This document shows, piece by piece, positions 10,716-22,765 of a stretch of DNA of 64,000 nt (position 1 is the first letter of the stretch; every line of letters begins with the position of its first letter). The DNA comes from Voacanga thouarsii (Eukaryota; Streptophyta; Magnoliopsida; Gentianales; Apocynaceae). The stretch is from assembly GCA_026120185.1 (NCBI GenBank), contig JANUWF010001614.1, positions 2,901,501 to 2,965,500 of the forward strand. The letters are read 5' to 3'. Made by a program: the position numbers and the translations under genes. Below the pieces are notes generated by a model, which was not told the origin of the DNA, did no database searches, and saw nothing but the letters and a program-made list of their open reading frames with translations.

Positions 10716-11917
10716 TGATGCGTAAATTTTGGGTGTATAAAAATTATCAAATTTAAATCCGTCCCTTAGTCAAATTTTAATAAAAATATTAATCCCAAAA
10801 TACACATATGAGCAAGTATACTCACCGCAAGTATAGCATAGGGAATTAATGAGTATCGCTCCTCAAAGAAACAAGTACACACTAATAACTTTTCGTTTAT
10901 TATTTAACCGTTCTAAATAAAGTGAGAAAATAATAAAAATAATTAAAAAATATATACAACTCAAGAATGTAAAAATATGCAATTTAAGCAATTATCCTAG
11001 AAAACATGATAAAGAACAAACTAGCAATTCTCTCAACTAATTATCATTTTGGCATCATGAAGGAATATAAAGTAAAATTCAATCATTTCTCAAGTCATGA
11101 ATCTACTTAGATAAATTCCACTTTGTTTTCCAATCCATAGAATTACTATCTTTTTATTAATATTTATAGATTTTCCAATCAAGCTAATATAACCAAAACA
11201 TGCATTAAGTTCAATTTCTTATAAACATAAAATTAGCTAATGACCATTTGTCCGAGATGAAATCAACTAATCTTTGATTACTTAGTCCTATAATCTTAAC
11301 TTCGCCGCCCAACTCCATTAAGATTTAACAAATCCGAAATCAATGCAATGAAACTCATAACATCGTTTTTCCAAGTCGATTAAAAGAACTCACATTAATA
11401 ACAAATGATATCAAGTAAACAAATACCAAAGATGACAAAAAATTAACCAAACAACTAAATTAACACAATATCATGAATCCAAAATAATGTTAAATTACAA
11501 TAAAAACATTGAATACATCATTATTTAAGGAAAAGAAAATAAAGATAAAAGAAAACACTCATAGACAAGCCTCTTTCTTCTCCATTGAAGACTTTCTTGA
11601 ACAACCCTCATTGATTTAGTGAATTCCTCCTTCAATGAGTGATTGAGAATTTTTGCTCTTGGATCCACATCTCTATATCTCTCCTTTTGTGTTTTCTCTT
11701 ACTTTTATAGGCCTCTTTGATGCTAAATTCATTGCTTGAGGGATCTCGGCCGAGTTGAAATTAGAAAATACCGAAATCTTTGGAAAATTCCCAAAGGAGA
11801 AACATTATGTATTAGCAGATAAGACTGATTTTGTGATTTTGGACTTCCAAAAAGTTCATCCAAAAAGGAGAAATACAGCATTTGTAAGAACATGTTTTGG
11901 ACTAGGATTTAGGATTT
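10716..11917 (-). repeat. 5' LTR of the minus-strand Athila/Tat-like copy (truncated)
   Basis: The LTR ends next to the tRNA-Asp-type PBS and its middle (about 11540-11640) matches the LTR at 947-2466 in reverse orientation. The expected opening TGATAGGG on the far side was not found. Homology fades near 11650-11917, where Sirevirus 3' sequence begins, so the outer part of the LTR appears truncated or strongly diverged. The right boundary is approximate. Confidence 0.68.
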
Positions 11918-12208
11918 AGGATTACTCCCCCTGTGTCTGTGCATGGTTCAGACGGTCCCAAAAAAATTCTGTATCACACACATCCAATCACATCACACAA
12001 TCTACACAATCCGATCTCAGTAATCAAGATTTATCAACACATCAAAATCCAGTCATCAACACTTCCATACAAAATCCAATCACCCATAATTCCACAACGT
12101 GATCCTCACACAATCCAGTCAAAATTGTAAAATCCAATCACGTCTATAATTCCACAACACGATCCTCAACACACACAATCCAGTTAACATTTAAGTTCTC
12201 CCCTTTTT
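11918..12208 (-). promoter_or_regulatory. Sirevirus 3' non-coding region with two polypurine tracts
   Basis: Two G-rich purine tracts lie 260 bp apart: AAAAAGGGGAGA (minus strand, 12197-12208), preceded by GATGCC as in other SIRE elements, and ACAGGGGGAGT (11924-11934). Multiple polypurine tracts upstream of the 3' LTR are a known Sirevirus feature. The DNA between them is a C/A-rich diverged tandem repeat. The LTR that should follow the last tract is absent. Confidence 0.55.
12071..12184. repeat. Two-copy tandem repeat in the Sirevirus 3' region
   Basis: The block AAAATCCAATCAC...ATAATTCCACAAC...GATCCTCA...CACAATCCAGT occurs at 12071-12119 and again at 12129-12184, with partial echoes of the CAATCCAGT-type words at 11985-12060. 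The spacing is about 58 bp. It is non-coding and lies between two polypurine tracts. Confidence 0.7.
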
Positions 12209-14053
12209 GGCATCAGTAAAAAAGAATGATAAGTAAGAGCAAATGAATGAGATAAACAGATAAACAAATTTAGCATAATAGAGCAAAGATAAGCAAATGT
12301 AGGAATAATAAGTAAGTGCGGCAAAAGATAATAAATTGTTCAGCAGAATATAATAGTTGGGAACAAAAGTAATGAAGGTAGTTAGGAATGTGTCAGCCAA
12401 TTTACTTCATGGTTTTTACACTATGTTTGTTTGCAGAAATTTCTATGTCACCTTGAATTACCACAGTCTTCGGTTTATAATCAACACCACTCTTCTTGTG
12501 CTTTCTTGCAAGTCTACTAGATTTTCTTTTGACCACGACATGTTTCTGCCGACGGCCTGAGGAGCTACCTAGTGCAGTTGTGTTGGCCTGCATAGGAGGA
12601 ACTAAGGCAGTAGTGGATTAAGTGGTTTTGCCAGCTAGAGGTTCTTTAGTAGGTTCTGCAGGAGGTCCTTCAGTGGGATTAACATTAGTATGCTTAGCTG
12701 ATGAAGGGAGAACGGCTTCTGGTTCTTGCTCCTGTGGAGGAATCTACTCTTTAATGATCGTTGCAATTTCGAACTGCTTTTTTTCTACACTGTTCAATCG
12801 AATTCTCGGAGTTTGTAGTTCAGTCTTGACTTTAGCACTTAGGCCATCCACTTTGGCAGACAGAAGATGTAGAGCATCCAGAATGCTCTATGTCAATCCA
12901 CTCTCTTCTGTCTTCTACTTGGCTTTGCTGGAGGATTCCTCTTGATTTTCAGTTTTTCTTTATATTCCAACTTTGGCAATAGAGGCAGGTTTCTTGCTTT
13001 TAGCCTTAACCGTGAGCAGTCTCTCTTTTTCTTAATCTGTGGCATCCCTCAGCAGAACCCATTAATTATCCATTTGGATAAACCCCATCTCTTCAAAGGA
13101 GTCCTTGTTGTAGATATTAACCTTGGAATGCTCAGGGGAAATAAAATTTAGATCCACAATAAAATGTCTAAACAGCTTAATTAGGAGATTTCCAAAGGGT
13201 AAAGCTTTATTGGTGGTATTCTGGGATTGAGTTATTAATCTTGCAGCCAACAATCCAAAGTTAATCAGCCTGCCTTCTGACAAGGCCAACATCACCACCA
13301 TCTGCATATTGCTTACAGAGGTTTTGTACCTACAACTTGGAATGACCATGGTTGAAACCATGTGATGAAGTAGTCTACCTATACTGTTCAGCCACTTGGT
13401 ATTGCGGTTACTTAAGTTTTTAAAACTCTTCCCGCCAGTGAATTTGCTCTCAAATCTCCTTAATTCAAACAAATCAGAACTCTCAGGCAATTTGTTCATC
13501 TCAAAGAACTGTACACCTCCATCTCTAACATCAAAGATTTTTTTCAGCATTCGGTGGTCAAATTCAAAATTTACACCACCAACTCGAGAGGTGCACCACT
13601 ACACTAAAAAACCATCCCCTGTTTCCTCAAGTCTTCCTCTTCTTATATGAATAAAATTCCTAGACTAAAGTTGTGTACAATTTTTCATTCACAGACAACA
13701 ATACTCTCCAACTAATCAATTCAAACAATTTTAGAAAATTTGTGAAATTTAAAAAGGCGTCCACATCAACCCGATAACCAACAACTATTGTTCTATTCCT
13801 AGATACCCAATCATTATAATAGTCTCACATTTCAAGTCAAGAAATCAAGGTACCTTAGTGTCAATCTTTCCTCCTCAAGTAGTTGCTCCGATGAAGCGGT
13901 TTGAGAGGTAGGTTCATCGACAACCACATTATTGTCCTTTTTCTTTCCAGCTGCTTGAGTAGCGATGACTGATTTCTTTCCCGTTGCTTTGCCTTTCTTG
14001 GTCTCTTTTGCCTTTAGTTCGGTCTCTTTGCTGGTTTTTGGAAGTTTAGCCAT
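12209..14053 (-). pseudogene. Sirevirus env-like / third ORF (broken)
   Basis: The minus strand downstream of RNase H begins a lysine-rich frame at 14053 (MAKLPKTSKETELKAKETKK, 73 codons) that stops at 13832. A second open piece (13550-13062, 162 codons) resembles the putative plant transposon protein domain found in extra ORFs of plant retroelements. A third basic piece lies at 12593-12402 (RRQKHVVVKRKSSRLARKHK). Several stops separate them. In Sireviruses this position is occupied by the so-called envelope-like ORF; no fusion peptide or clear membrane segment is evident here, and its role is unknown. It is a relic and cannot give a full protein. Confidence 0.55.
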
Positions 14054-14608
14054 GGCGGATGAAATTTCAAGGGTTTAGTCTCTCTAGTTTTGGCGTGAGA
14101 ACGATGTTCAGAAGAAAAAGAGAGAGATAACGACTTCTAATTTTGAAAAAGAGAAAGTAATTCAAGTGGGATTGAAATCTTTTGGGCTTTATGAGGTATT
14201 GAGTAGATAAGTATAATTAAGTACATGGAAAAAGGCAATTTTTTAGAGATTTGAAAAGATATTTTGACGGAGAGAGATAGAGAGAGAGAGTATTTCTAGT
14301 TGAAAAAAAAGCACGGATATTTAGAGTTTGAAAATTTGAAAGGTTTGGGCACATAAATCGTTCATCCGATTTGTCTATAAAATGTGGATTACACTTGGCA
14401 ATAAGATGCTGCATTTTTTGACTTAAAACTCAGTCCAAAATGCCCATCCGATTTTGTCATAAGGTATTTTAATTTGAGAGATGGTTGTAGTGAGGGGTTT
14501 TTAGATTCACATCGTCCAATTTCAGCATCCAACATCTCCATTTAAATTCAGACTTCGTTAGTATCCTACAAGAATAACAATTAACTAAAAAAAAAAAAAA
14601 AGGTCATT
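14054..14608. other. Sirevirus spacer between pol and the env-like ORF
   Basis: No recognisable gene. The stretch has GA-repeat tracts (14270-14290) and a poly-A run at 14586-14601 on the plus strand. It is the non-coding link between the RNase H end (14609) and the start of the downstream ORF. Confidence 0.5.
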
Positions 14609-14960
14609 TCATAATCGGGTAATTCCCAAGGCTCTCCTCAGATGATTGAATCTATTTTCAGCCAATGGTTTGGTGAATATATCTATAAGTTGATCATTAG
14701 TAGAAATATATTTACCACGAACATCACTCTTATGCACATGATCTCGAATAAAATGATATTTAATATCAATGTGCTTAGTTCTTGAGTGCTGAACATGATT
14801 TTTAGTTAAATTTATAGCACTAGTATTGTCACACAAAATAGGAACACACTTAAAATCAAGACCAAAATCTAGTAAAGTATGTTTCAACCATAAGATTTGA
14901 GCACAACAACTTCCTGCAATTATATATTCCGCTTCAACTGTTGAAAGAGACACACAAGCT
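14609..14960 (-). pseudogene. Sirevirus RNase H
   Basis: The minus-strand frame carries STVEAEYIIAGSCCAQ, CDNTSAINLTKN, RTKHIDIKYHFIRDH and DIFTKPLAENRF, in the order typical of copia RNase H, ending LRRALGI. The D and E catalytic positions in these motifs look preserved. The frame is open for about 114 codons, but stops and frameshifts precede it, so it is part of a dead polyprotein. Confidence 0.85.
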
Positions 14961-15130
14961 TACTTCTTGCTGTACTAAGAAACTAATGAATGTCAAAAAA
15001 GTGACAATGCCCACCTGTATTTTTTCTTTCAACTTTACATCCTGCATAATCTATATCCATGTATCCTATAAGATTAAAAGAGTTAGTTCGAGGATACCAT
15101 AGTTCATAATCGTATGTCCCAACCAAGTAT

Positions 15131-15329
15131 CTAAAAATACATTTTAGAATGCATAAGTGTTAACTCTTTGGGACAAGATTGGAATTTTGCACAAGGACAA
15201 ACCGAGAACATGATATCAGGATGGCTAACAGTGAGACATAGAAAGCTTCCAATCATACCTCCATATTTTGATTCATCTACCTTCTTACCCTTTTCATCTT
15301 TGTCAAGCTTTAATAAAGTGTTCATAGGT
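15131..15329 (-). pseudogene. Sirevirus reverse transcriptase C-terminal part (split off by solo LTR)
   Basis: The minus strand reads MNTLLKLDKDEKGKKVDESK, then YGGMIGSFLCLTVSHPDIMF, the usual YR-x-MIGSLLYLTASRPDI block of Sirevirus RT. It is separated from the upstream part of the same enzyme at 18554-19072 by the solo LTR at 15335-18548. Both sides carry the GTACT duplication. Confidence 0.8.
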
Positions 15330-15334
15330 GTACT

Positions 15335-18300
15335 TGTAACATCCAGCTACCTATGTACCTAAAAAGGGCGGGATGTCGCCCCGTCCAGAGAACCAGGGAT
15401 CTTTATAATAAGATACAAAAGAAAATAGCTAAATAAAAGAAAGAAATAATCTTATTACAACTGAATCAAAACTTATACAAGTCTGAACATCCAATGAACA
15501 ATTGTTTCTCAAAAGAATTACAAAGTAAAACAAAATAAACTTCAATCTCTAAGTCATCTAACCTGCTCAATAAAAGCTCTCTTCTGAAAACATGATATAT
15601 AAACAGTGTGAGATTAGTATCTCAATAAGTCCCGTGTGTACAAATAACACTTTGAGTATTTCATGTATGCAGGTTTTATTAATAATCACGAAATAAGTTT
15701 GCAAGTCAATTTCATCAATAAACAATCATTAAGTGGAACAATAGACAACATATCCAAAACAATTCTCAGGAGGCCATCCACTCATCAATACAATAGAATC
15801 ATATAGGGATAAAAATGATTCAATAGTATCAAAGTCCATATCATGAATTCCATCATGATAGCTTCCCAGTGTAACCGTTCACCACTGGGCAATGGGTGAT
15901 CCGCCCACTAGGGTGAGATACTTCTCCATCTCTATACCCAACACATTGGTTGTCTAACCCAGAAAATAGTCCACATGGACCAACATGCTAGCTCGAACCG
16001 GCCAGACTAACTAGTACTGACATCTCTTTAAGCAGAGTTCATCTTCTGAAGGTGGCCTCCTGCTAGAAGACTCACGCTAACCCTCCAAGACTAGTACCAC
16101 CAGCTTACCCCTTTTAAGTACTCAACGCTCACTATTATATGCAATAATCAATTCCCTTATTCACAAACTTTGAATACCTTGGCTTTGCAAAATGTGGTTT
16201 TCACATAAAGTTTTTCAAAATGGTTTAGTCATAAAAGAAGAAAAACTGTTTTCAGTTAAAGTTGAGATTTGACAAAATTATTTAGAGGTCAAAATAACCA
16301 CGTTCTCAATCCAAGTATCACAATTCATCAATAACATTTCAACATCATTGCAACATATGACTTGCAAACATGAGTACCATTTAACAAAACAGTTATGCAG
16401 GAACTTATTTAAATATTCCAAATAGTTAAACTAAAGCTAATGCTTGCCCTCACTTCAAACTCCTTCCTTATCTAAAATTCAATAATTCTATAATCGGAAT
16501 CCCAATACTGCATATTGCCTAGCCACTATCATTTCATGTACATGAATCCCCATGATCCTATTATTTCCATATAAATAGATTAATTCATTAATCTATGTCC
16601 ATAACCTTCCCTTGTTATGCTACTTATCATTAAACATGCATATACTCAATTTAAATATCAATATGATAACTCCAATATTCAACTATCATTAAATCCACAT
16701 AATAACCCTATTTGAATCAAATGGTCTCATCTTTAACTAATATAGGATAGATCTAGATCTAACATAGCAAAGTATAACAATGCTTTTAATCCATATCAAC
16801 CTAGATCAATATTTGCACCATTGTTCACAACCCTCCAATCTACTCACGCTTTTCATGCTAAACTCCATACATAATAACATCACTATAAAATCAAACTCAT
16901 TTAAACTAGTACGGATAGAGTCTCAAATACCTCTTAGCGAAATTAATCAAAAAAGCAAGATGACTTGATGATTGGTTGAGTTCACTTGAGAAGAAGAGAT
17001 GATTGGTTCGCCTTGATCTCCTTGTTTGAAAGTCACCAGCAATTGGGGAAAATCAGTCCCTTTTAGCTGTGATTTAGGAGAATAAGATAAAAATTGAAGA
17101 GGAATTGATAAAGGGTTGAAGAGTTGTTTACCTTAAGAGTGGTTTTCGATTTTGGTGGGATTAGAGGGTATGTTGGCTGAAATCTTGGAAAGGATGGGAG
17201 GCTGCCCTTTTTTGTGTATTATAGAGGTTTAAGGTATGATAGTTTGCTGATTTGATGAAGAGAAATGGTTAGGTTTAGGTGTTTTGTTGTTTTGCACTCT
17301 TGAACAAACAACAAGAAAATGGCAGCTTTGCCTCTTCTTGCATTGGCCAAAATTGTGCAAGGTTTAGGAGAAGATTATGGCTATGTTTTTGGGTGCTAAA
17401 GTGGCCAAAACAAGAGAGAAAAGAGAGAAGAATAGAGGCTGGTTTTTTAGTCTTGTTTTGACAGAAATTAAGAGGTGCAAAAGAGAGGTCTTGCAAGTTG
17501 TGTTTAGGCTAATCAACAAGAGAGTTTGAGAGCATTTAGGGCTTGCAATTTCATGCATATGTGTGTGTGTATTGTGGCTGAAATTGTGGAGAAAAGAAGA
17601 GGAAAAATTCTGATGTTATTTTGGTAAATAAAATTTGATTGGTTGCAGGTTATCTTGGATAGAATTATCTCAAGCTTGAAGAGTTTAAGTTGAGCTAAAT
17701 TAGCTATCAAGGTAGCGGCTAGGCTGTTTATTTTTTCAGAAAATTTAAGTAAAGAAAGTAGGTTAATTGATCAAGAAATAATTTATTTGATACCCTAAAT
17801 TACTTTAAACAAAATTAAGCAATTAGAGGATAATTATATTTAGAGATAAAAATCTGGTTTTTAAAAAGATAAAGTTGGAATTTCTTTTATTCTACACCAT
17901 AATTTTGAAAATCCCTAAATCCAAGAGATAATGGCCTAAATTAAAAATCAGCATTATCCCTTTTATTTTATTTAAAATTCTTTAAAGAAAATTAAATTAT
18001 GGAGACTTATCTCCTAATTAAAAGTGGCGGTCACCATAAGCATTCAAGATAAATATTCCTAAATTTTATTTCCTTAATAAATTACCTAGATAATAGCTTT
18101 AAAAATTCAGATTTTGAAATATTTAAAATTACCTAAAAAAATTACGATAAAATATTAAACTAAGAGATAATAGGAATTTAATTTGTTTTAATTCTTTTTA
18201 TTAAATACCCAAGATAATCACACTCCTATATTTTAGGATTTGAGAATCCAAGATGGAGGCAACCCTAGGAATTTCAGCCAAGATGTAGAGAAAATAGGGA

Positions 18301-18548
18301 AAAAGAAATAAATTAGGAAAAAGAAAGAAAATGATTTGTAAGAGTTGGGATTTGGACTCAAGTCACCAAGAAATAAACACCAACTTTTATCCACTAAGCC
18401 ACAATAAATCTTGTTCAAATATTCCTCAAATAAATTCCCTTACATATATTCATGAAAGTAGCTCAAATTATCAAATGCAATATATAAAATGCTATGCTAT
18501 GCATGACTTTCCCCATGAACTAATGGTGGTTTTAGTCGGGGTATCACA
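15335..18548 (-). repeat. Solo LTR, TGTAACACCCC family, copy 1 (inside Sirevirus RT)
   Basis: TG...CA bounded sequence of 3214 bp with GTACT target duplications at 15330-15334 and 18549-18553. It is colinear with 36865-40262 and, in reverse, with 30278-33818: shared blocks include GGGCGGGATGTCGCCCCGTCC near 15366 and CTCACCCTAGTGGG-type sequence near 15900. No PBS, PPT or coding interior exists, so it is an LTR left after recombination between the two LTRs of a full element. Length and end wording suggest a Tekay/Del-type gypsy parent. Strand is assigned from the tRNA-like module. Confidence 0.88.
18348..18401 (-). promoter_or_regulatory. tRNA-like A/B-box module in solo LTR copy 1
   Basis: On the minus strand TGGCTTAGTGG (18391-18401) fits the pol III box A consensus TRGYNNARNGG exactly. 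About 32 bp downstream AGTCCAAATCC (18348-18358) is a decayed box B; relative to the other copies, the CG of TTCGA has become CA, consistent with loss of a methylated CpG. This matches the modules at 30521-30573 and 39991-40045. Transcription from it is not shown. Confidence 0.5.
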
Positions 18549-18553
18549 GTACT

Positions 18554-19335
18554 GATTTCCTTTGCTTGATTTATTTCAAACCTTTTGAGCAATTCTTTAG
18601 CATACTTAGCTTTATTTAGAAAGATCCCATATTTGGTTTGCTTAATTTGTAGCCCGAGAAAGAAGTTGAGTTCTCCCATCATGCTCATCTCAAACTCTTG
18701 TTGCTTAGTCTTAGCAAACTTCTTATATAAAGATTCATTAGTGGCTCCAAAGATAATGTCATTAACATATATTTGAACAATCAAGAGATCATAAGATTTT
18801 TCATCTTTGATAAACAATGTAGTGTCAATAAAGCCTCTTGAAAAACCTTTTGAAAGGATTAAGCCACTAAATCTTTCATACCAAGCATGAGAAGCTTGTT
18901 TTAAACCATAAAGAGCTTTGGAAAGTTTGAAGACATGATTTGGAAAATGTTCATGAATAAAACCAGGAGATTGCTCCACATACACTTCTTCTTTAATAAA
19001 ACCATTTAGAAAGGCGCTTTTAACATCCATTTGGTAGAGCATGAAACCTTTGAAGGATGCAAAAGCATGCAAAATTCTAATGGATTCTAGTTTAGCAACG
19101 GGTGCAAATGTCTCATCATAATTAATGCCCTCCTCTTGATTGAATCCTTGTGCAATGAATCTATCTTTGTTTCTAATAATAATACCATACTCATCAAGTT
19201 TATTTCTAAATGCCCACTGGTGCCAATCATGGGATGGTCAAGTGGTCCAAGAACAAGTTTCCAAATTTGATTTCTCTCAAATTGATTTAATTCTTTTTGC
19301 ATTGCCATAATCCAAAAATCATCACATAAAGCCAC
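18554..19335 (-). pseudogene. Sirevirus reverse transcriptase N-terminal and catalytic part
   Basis: The frame at 19072-18554 reads YQMDVKSAFLNGFIKEEVYV, FKLSKALYGLKQ and, at the catalytic site, YVNDIIFG where copia enzymes have YVDD. The change of the first catalytic aspartate to asparagine should abolish polymerase activity. The 5' part (19335-19087, MALCDDFWIMAMQKELNQFE) is in another frame. The 3' end is cut by the solo LTR. Confidence 0.85.
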
Positions 19336-19599
19336 ATCAATACAATCAGGTTCAATACTTGAAAGTAAGGCAAGATTATCAATAAAGTACCGTCTAATTT
19401 TAACACCACAACTCGGATGTCCGATAATTTATTCTTTTGGATGTCCGAGTTTGTATTTCCATTCCTTTGGTAAACTTTGATCAACTTGATCTTCAGCTCT
19501 TTGCTCACTATCATCAGCTTGTTGTTCTTCCAATTCTTCTTTTTTAGTGTGGTTATCAAGTGATGCAGCCTTGTGATGTTCAATGGCATTTTTCTTTGA

Positions 19600-20400
19600 A
19601 ATACCTACATCATCGTCATCTTTTCTAGAGGAATATATGTTAGTTAATCAAACACAACATGTACGGATTCTTCCATACATAGAGTTCTTTTATTGTATAC
19701 TCTATATGCCTTTTTGTTAGAAGAGTATCCAAGAAATATAGCCTTATCTGATTTGCTATCAAATTTGCCAAGATTGTCTCAAGTATTGAGAATAAAACAT
19801 TTGCATCTAAAAACTTTGAAATATAAAATGGATGGGATTTTCTCAAATATAAGTTCAAAGGGTGTTTTCCTAAGAAAAAGCCTTAGCATAACTCTGTTTA
19901 CAAGATAGCATGCTGTATTTACAGCTTTCGCCCAGAAATATTTTTGAAGGAAATTTTCACAAAATATTGATCATTTCATTTCTTGCAAAGTCCTATTTTT
20001 CCTTTCAACTACACCATTTTGTTGAGGAGTTTTTTTAGCTGAAAAGTTATGAAAAACACCATTCTCATCACAAAATCTTGTAAACTCATAGTTGCAGAAT
20101 TCTTTCCCATTGTCACTTCTAATTAAAATCAATTTGCTCCCAAGGGAATTTTGAACAGGGGTTGAGCAGTTTTGAAAATTTAGAGAATGCTTCATCCTTT
20201 TGTGCAAGAAACAAAGTCTAAATGAATCTCAAAAAATTATCAACTAATACATAAGCGTATCTCTTACCACCAAGGCTAGTGGTCCTCATAGGTCCAAATA
20301 AATCAATATGAATAAGTTCAAGAAGTTTTGATGTTGAAATTATTTTCTTAGGTTTAAAGGATGTTTTGGTTTCTTTTCCAAATTAGTAAGCATTACACAA
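19600..20400 (-). pseudogene. Sirevirus integrase
   Basis: The frame at 20207-19971 carries LIRSDNGKEFCNYEF and TPQQNGVVERKNRTLQEM, which hold the second catalytic Asp and the Glu of the D,D-35-E core. Frames nearer 19858-19640 hold the C-terminal segment (FLGYSSNKKAYRVYNKRT-like, broken by stops). At least two frameshifts are needed to read through. Confidence 0.8.
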
Positions 20401-20910
20401 CCGGTGTTTATCAAATTTCATTTTGGATAGTCCTTTAACAAGCTCTTTTGAAGACAATCTATTTAGCAAATCAATAGAGACATGACCTAGCCTTCTATGC
20501 CATAGGTAGCCATTATCATCATTCATGGAAAGACATTTTATATCATGAGCAATAAGATCATCAAGATATAATACATAAACATTACCAATGCAATTTCCAA
20601 CGAAGATGATTTCATCACTAGAATTATCAATGATAGTGCATGAATCTTTTTCAAATTTAACTTTACAACTATTGTCACATAATTGGCTAATACTAAGCAA
20701 GTTGTACTTCAATCCATCAATCAACAACACTTGCTTAATAATAGTGGAGGATCCCTTACCAACATTACCTATGCAGAGAATTTTTCCCCTTTTCTTGTCT
20801 TTAAAGGTGACAAATCCATCATTTGTAACTTAAATGTCCTCCATTGTCGTTGCATTTCTAGTTATATGTCTAGAGCATTCACTATCCAAAAATCACTTTG
20901 TAAAGCTCAT
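20383..20910 (-). pseudogene. Sirevirus protease and GAG-pre-integrase region
   Basis: The minus strand near 20868-20895 reads LDSECSRHIT where Sireviruses have LDSGCSRHMT, so the protease D-S-G triad has Gly changed to Glu. The next open piece (20730-20383) contains KYNLLSISQLCD and WHRRLGHVSIDLLNRL, the GAG-pre-integrase zinc-binding region that precedes the integrase core. Confidence 0.75.
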
Positions 20911-20928
20911 CTTTTGTGGTAAATGTAC

Positions 20929-22703
20929 CTATATACAATATGGAAGAGTGACTTTTGGTACCCATTCTTTCTTAGGTTCTCGGAAGTTAATAATGGTTCC
21001 TTTAATTCTCCATACTGTTTTCACCTCGGATTCTACTTTTTTCCTAACATAACACTTAAATGTGTTATGTCTACCTTTACCACAATATGTGCAACAAGTA
21101 TGAGTTATATATGAAGAGTTAGCTTTCACAAAATGAGATTTGTAATTTCCAGTTGTGTTCACATGCCTATATCCGAGACCATTTCTGTCTCCAGCTATAC
21201 GTTGCATTCTAAACAATCTATCTAGATTGTTTTTGCCATTTGTAAACTTATAGAAAGATCATCAATTCTCTTTCTCATGTCATCAAAATCAGTACGCATA
21301 ATTTTAAGAGATATTACTTTGTCACATAACCATTTGTTCTCAAGTGACATACAATGCAAAGAAGTCGAGATAACATCCTTTTCAATGTATGAGCAATTAA
21401 TGAAATCAAGTAGAGTTTTGTTCTCACTTAACAACTTAGCATTATCATCTAACAAGGAATCAATCTTCATTTTCATTTTCTTATTTTTTCTAGACAACTT
21501 TTTGAGTTCATGAAACATGTCAACAAGAAGCTTACTTGGATCATTAGAATTTTCACAAGCAGAATCATGTAATTCAGATATAGAATTAGAAGTTGTAAGA
21601 TTTACCTTTTCTCCCATAGCCATGAAGCATATGTTGGTTGTTTCAGCTTCAGATTCACTAAGTTCTTCAGTCCTGGATCCAACTTGATCCCAAGTCCCAA
21701 TTAGCCCTTTTCCTTTCTTGGCCTTAATGTCCTTTCTTTGCTTTTTGTTCTGCTTGACCTCCCTTTCTTTAACTATTGGACAGTCAGTAACAAAATGTTC
21801 CATGCTTTTACAATCATAACATTGAGGTTTGAAGGATGAAGTTTATCCTTTCTTTTTGCCAAATTTCTTTCCCCTTTTGAAGTTACTTTTCTGAACATCT
21901 TCCTAAATTTTCTAGCAACCATGGCTAATTCTTCGATGTCTAAATCAGTGCCATAGTCACTTTCAGATTGTTCACTGTTAGCTTCATCATCAGCACCCTT
22001 TGATGTTGTTCCTTTTTACCTCTATCATTATTATCATGTTCTTGAAATCTTTTAAGTTTCAGTTTATGAGTCAAAAGAGACCTAATCAGTTCTTCGGTTA
22101 GTAGATTATTCAAGTCTTTAGATTATTCCATAGCTAAGGTCTTAGGCTGCCAGCTTTTAAGCAAGGATCGAGTATTTTTCTGTTTTGCTTTCCAAGGGAA
22201 TAGATTTTCCCATAAACCTTCAATCTATTTATGATGTTTGTAAATCTAGTGAATATATCAGTTATGTTCTCATTTGGTTTCATAATAAACAACTCATAGT
22301 CATGGACCAAGAGTCCTAACTTTGATTCCTTTACTTGATTTGTCCCCTCATGGGGGACTTTAAGTAATTTCTATATTTCATAAGCTGAATCACAACCACT
22401 AACCCAATTTTATTCATTTGCATCAAGAGCACAGCACAATATGTTCATTGCCTAAAAATTCAGGGTCATTTTCGAAGTATCCTCACTATCATATTCATCA
22501 TTCTGTTTAGGCACTTTTCTACCTTCGACAGTTTTGAATGGAACAAATGGTTCCTTTTCAATAAGATTCCATAACTCAAAATTGATTGAGCATACATAGA
22601 TCTTCATTCTATTTTTCCAGAATGTATAGTTGCTTCTATTGAACAATGGTGGTCTATTTGTTAAGGACCCTTTAATGTATGGTAGGGACGGAGTGTTTGC
22701 CAT
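20929..22703 (-). pseudogene. Sirevirus gag
   Basis: The frame starting at 22703 (MANTPSLPYIKG, then RPPLFNRSNYTFWKNRMKIY) is the conserved gag N-terminus, but it stops at 22452. Further down, 21803-21222 begins at MEHFVTDCP; together with the bases just upstream it gives a CCHC knuckle C-Y-D-C-K-x3-H-x4-C near 21805, followed by a long charged coiled-coil-like region (KKLSRKNKKMKMKIDSLLDD). A second knuckle C-T-Y-C-G-K-G-R-H-N-T-F-K-C lies in 21216-20929. Gag would form the virus-like particle and bind RNA. Confidence 0.8.
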
Positions 22704-22751
22704 CTGGATCTTTTCTACAAGGTTGTTAGGCCGAAAACAATGTAGACCAAC

Positions 22752-22764
22752 GCTCTGATACCAA
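22752..22764 (-). other. Primer-binding site of the Sirevirus
   Basis: The minus strand reads TTGGTATCAGAGC, complementary to initiator methionine tRNA, one base from the LTR boundary at 22766. Confidence 0.88.
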
Positions 22765-22765
22765 T

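Noticed and set aside
12071..12184. CRISPR-like or regulatory array
   Set aside because: Only two diverged units with no unique spacers, in a plant retroelement 3' region.
12357..13650. Plus-strand open frames across 12357-13650
   Set aside because: They overlap the minus-strand Sirevirus third ORF in antisense, contain no recognisable motif and are not continuous with each other.
14270..14295. GAGA tract as a promoter element
   Set aside because: It is inside the non-coding spacer of a dead retroelement with no gene start nearby.
17275..17710. Several overlapping open frames in solo LTR copy 1
   Set aside because: Present on both strands, short and not conserved in the matching parts of copies 2 and 3.
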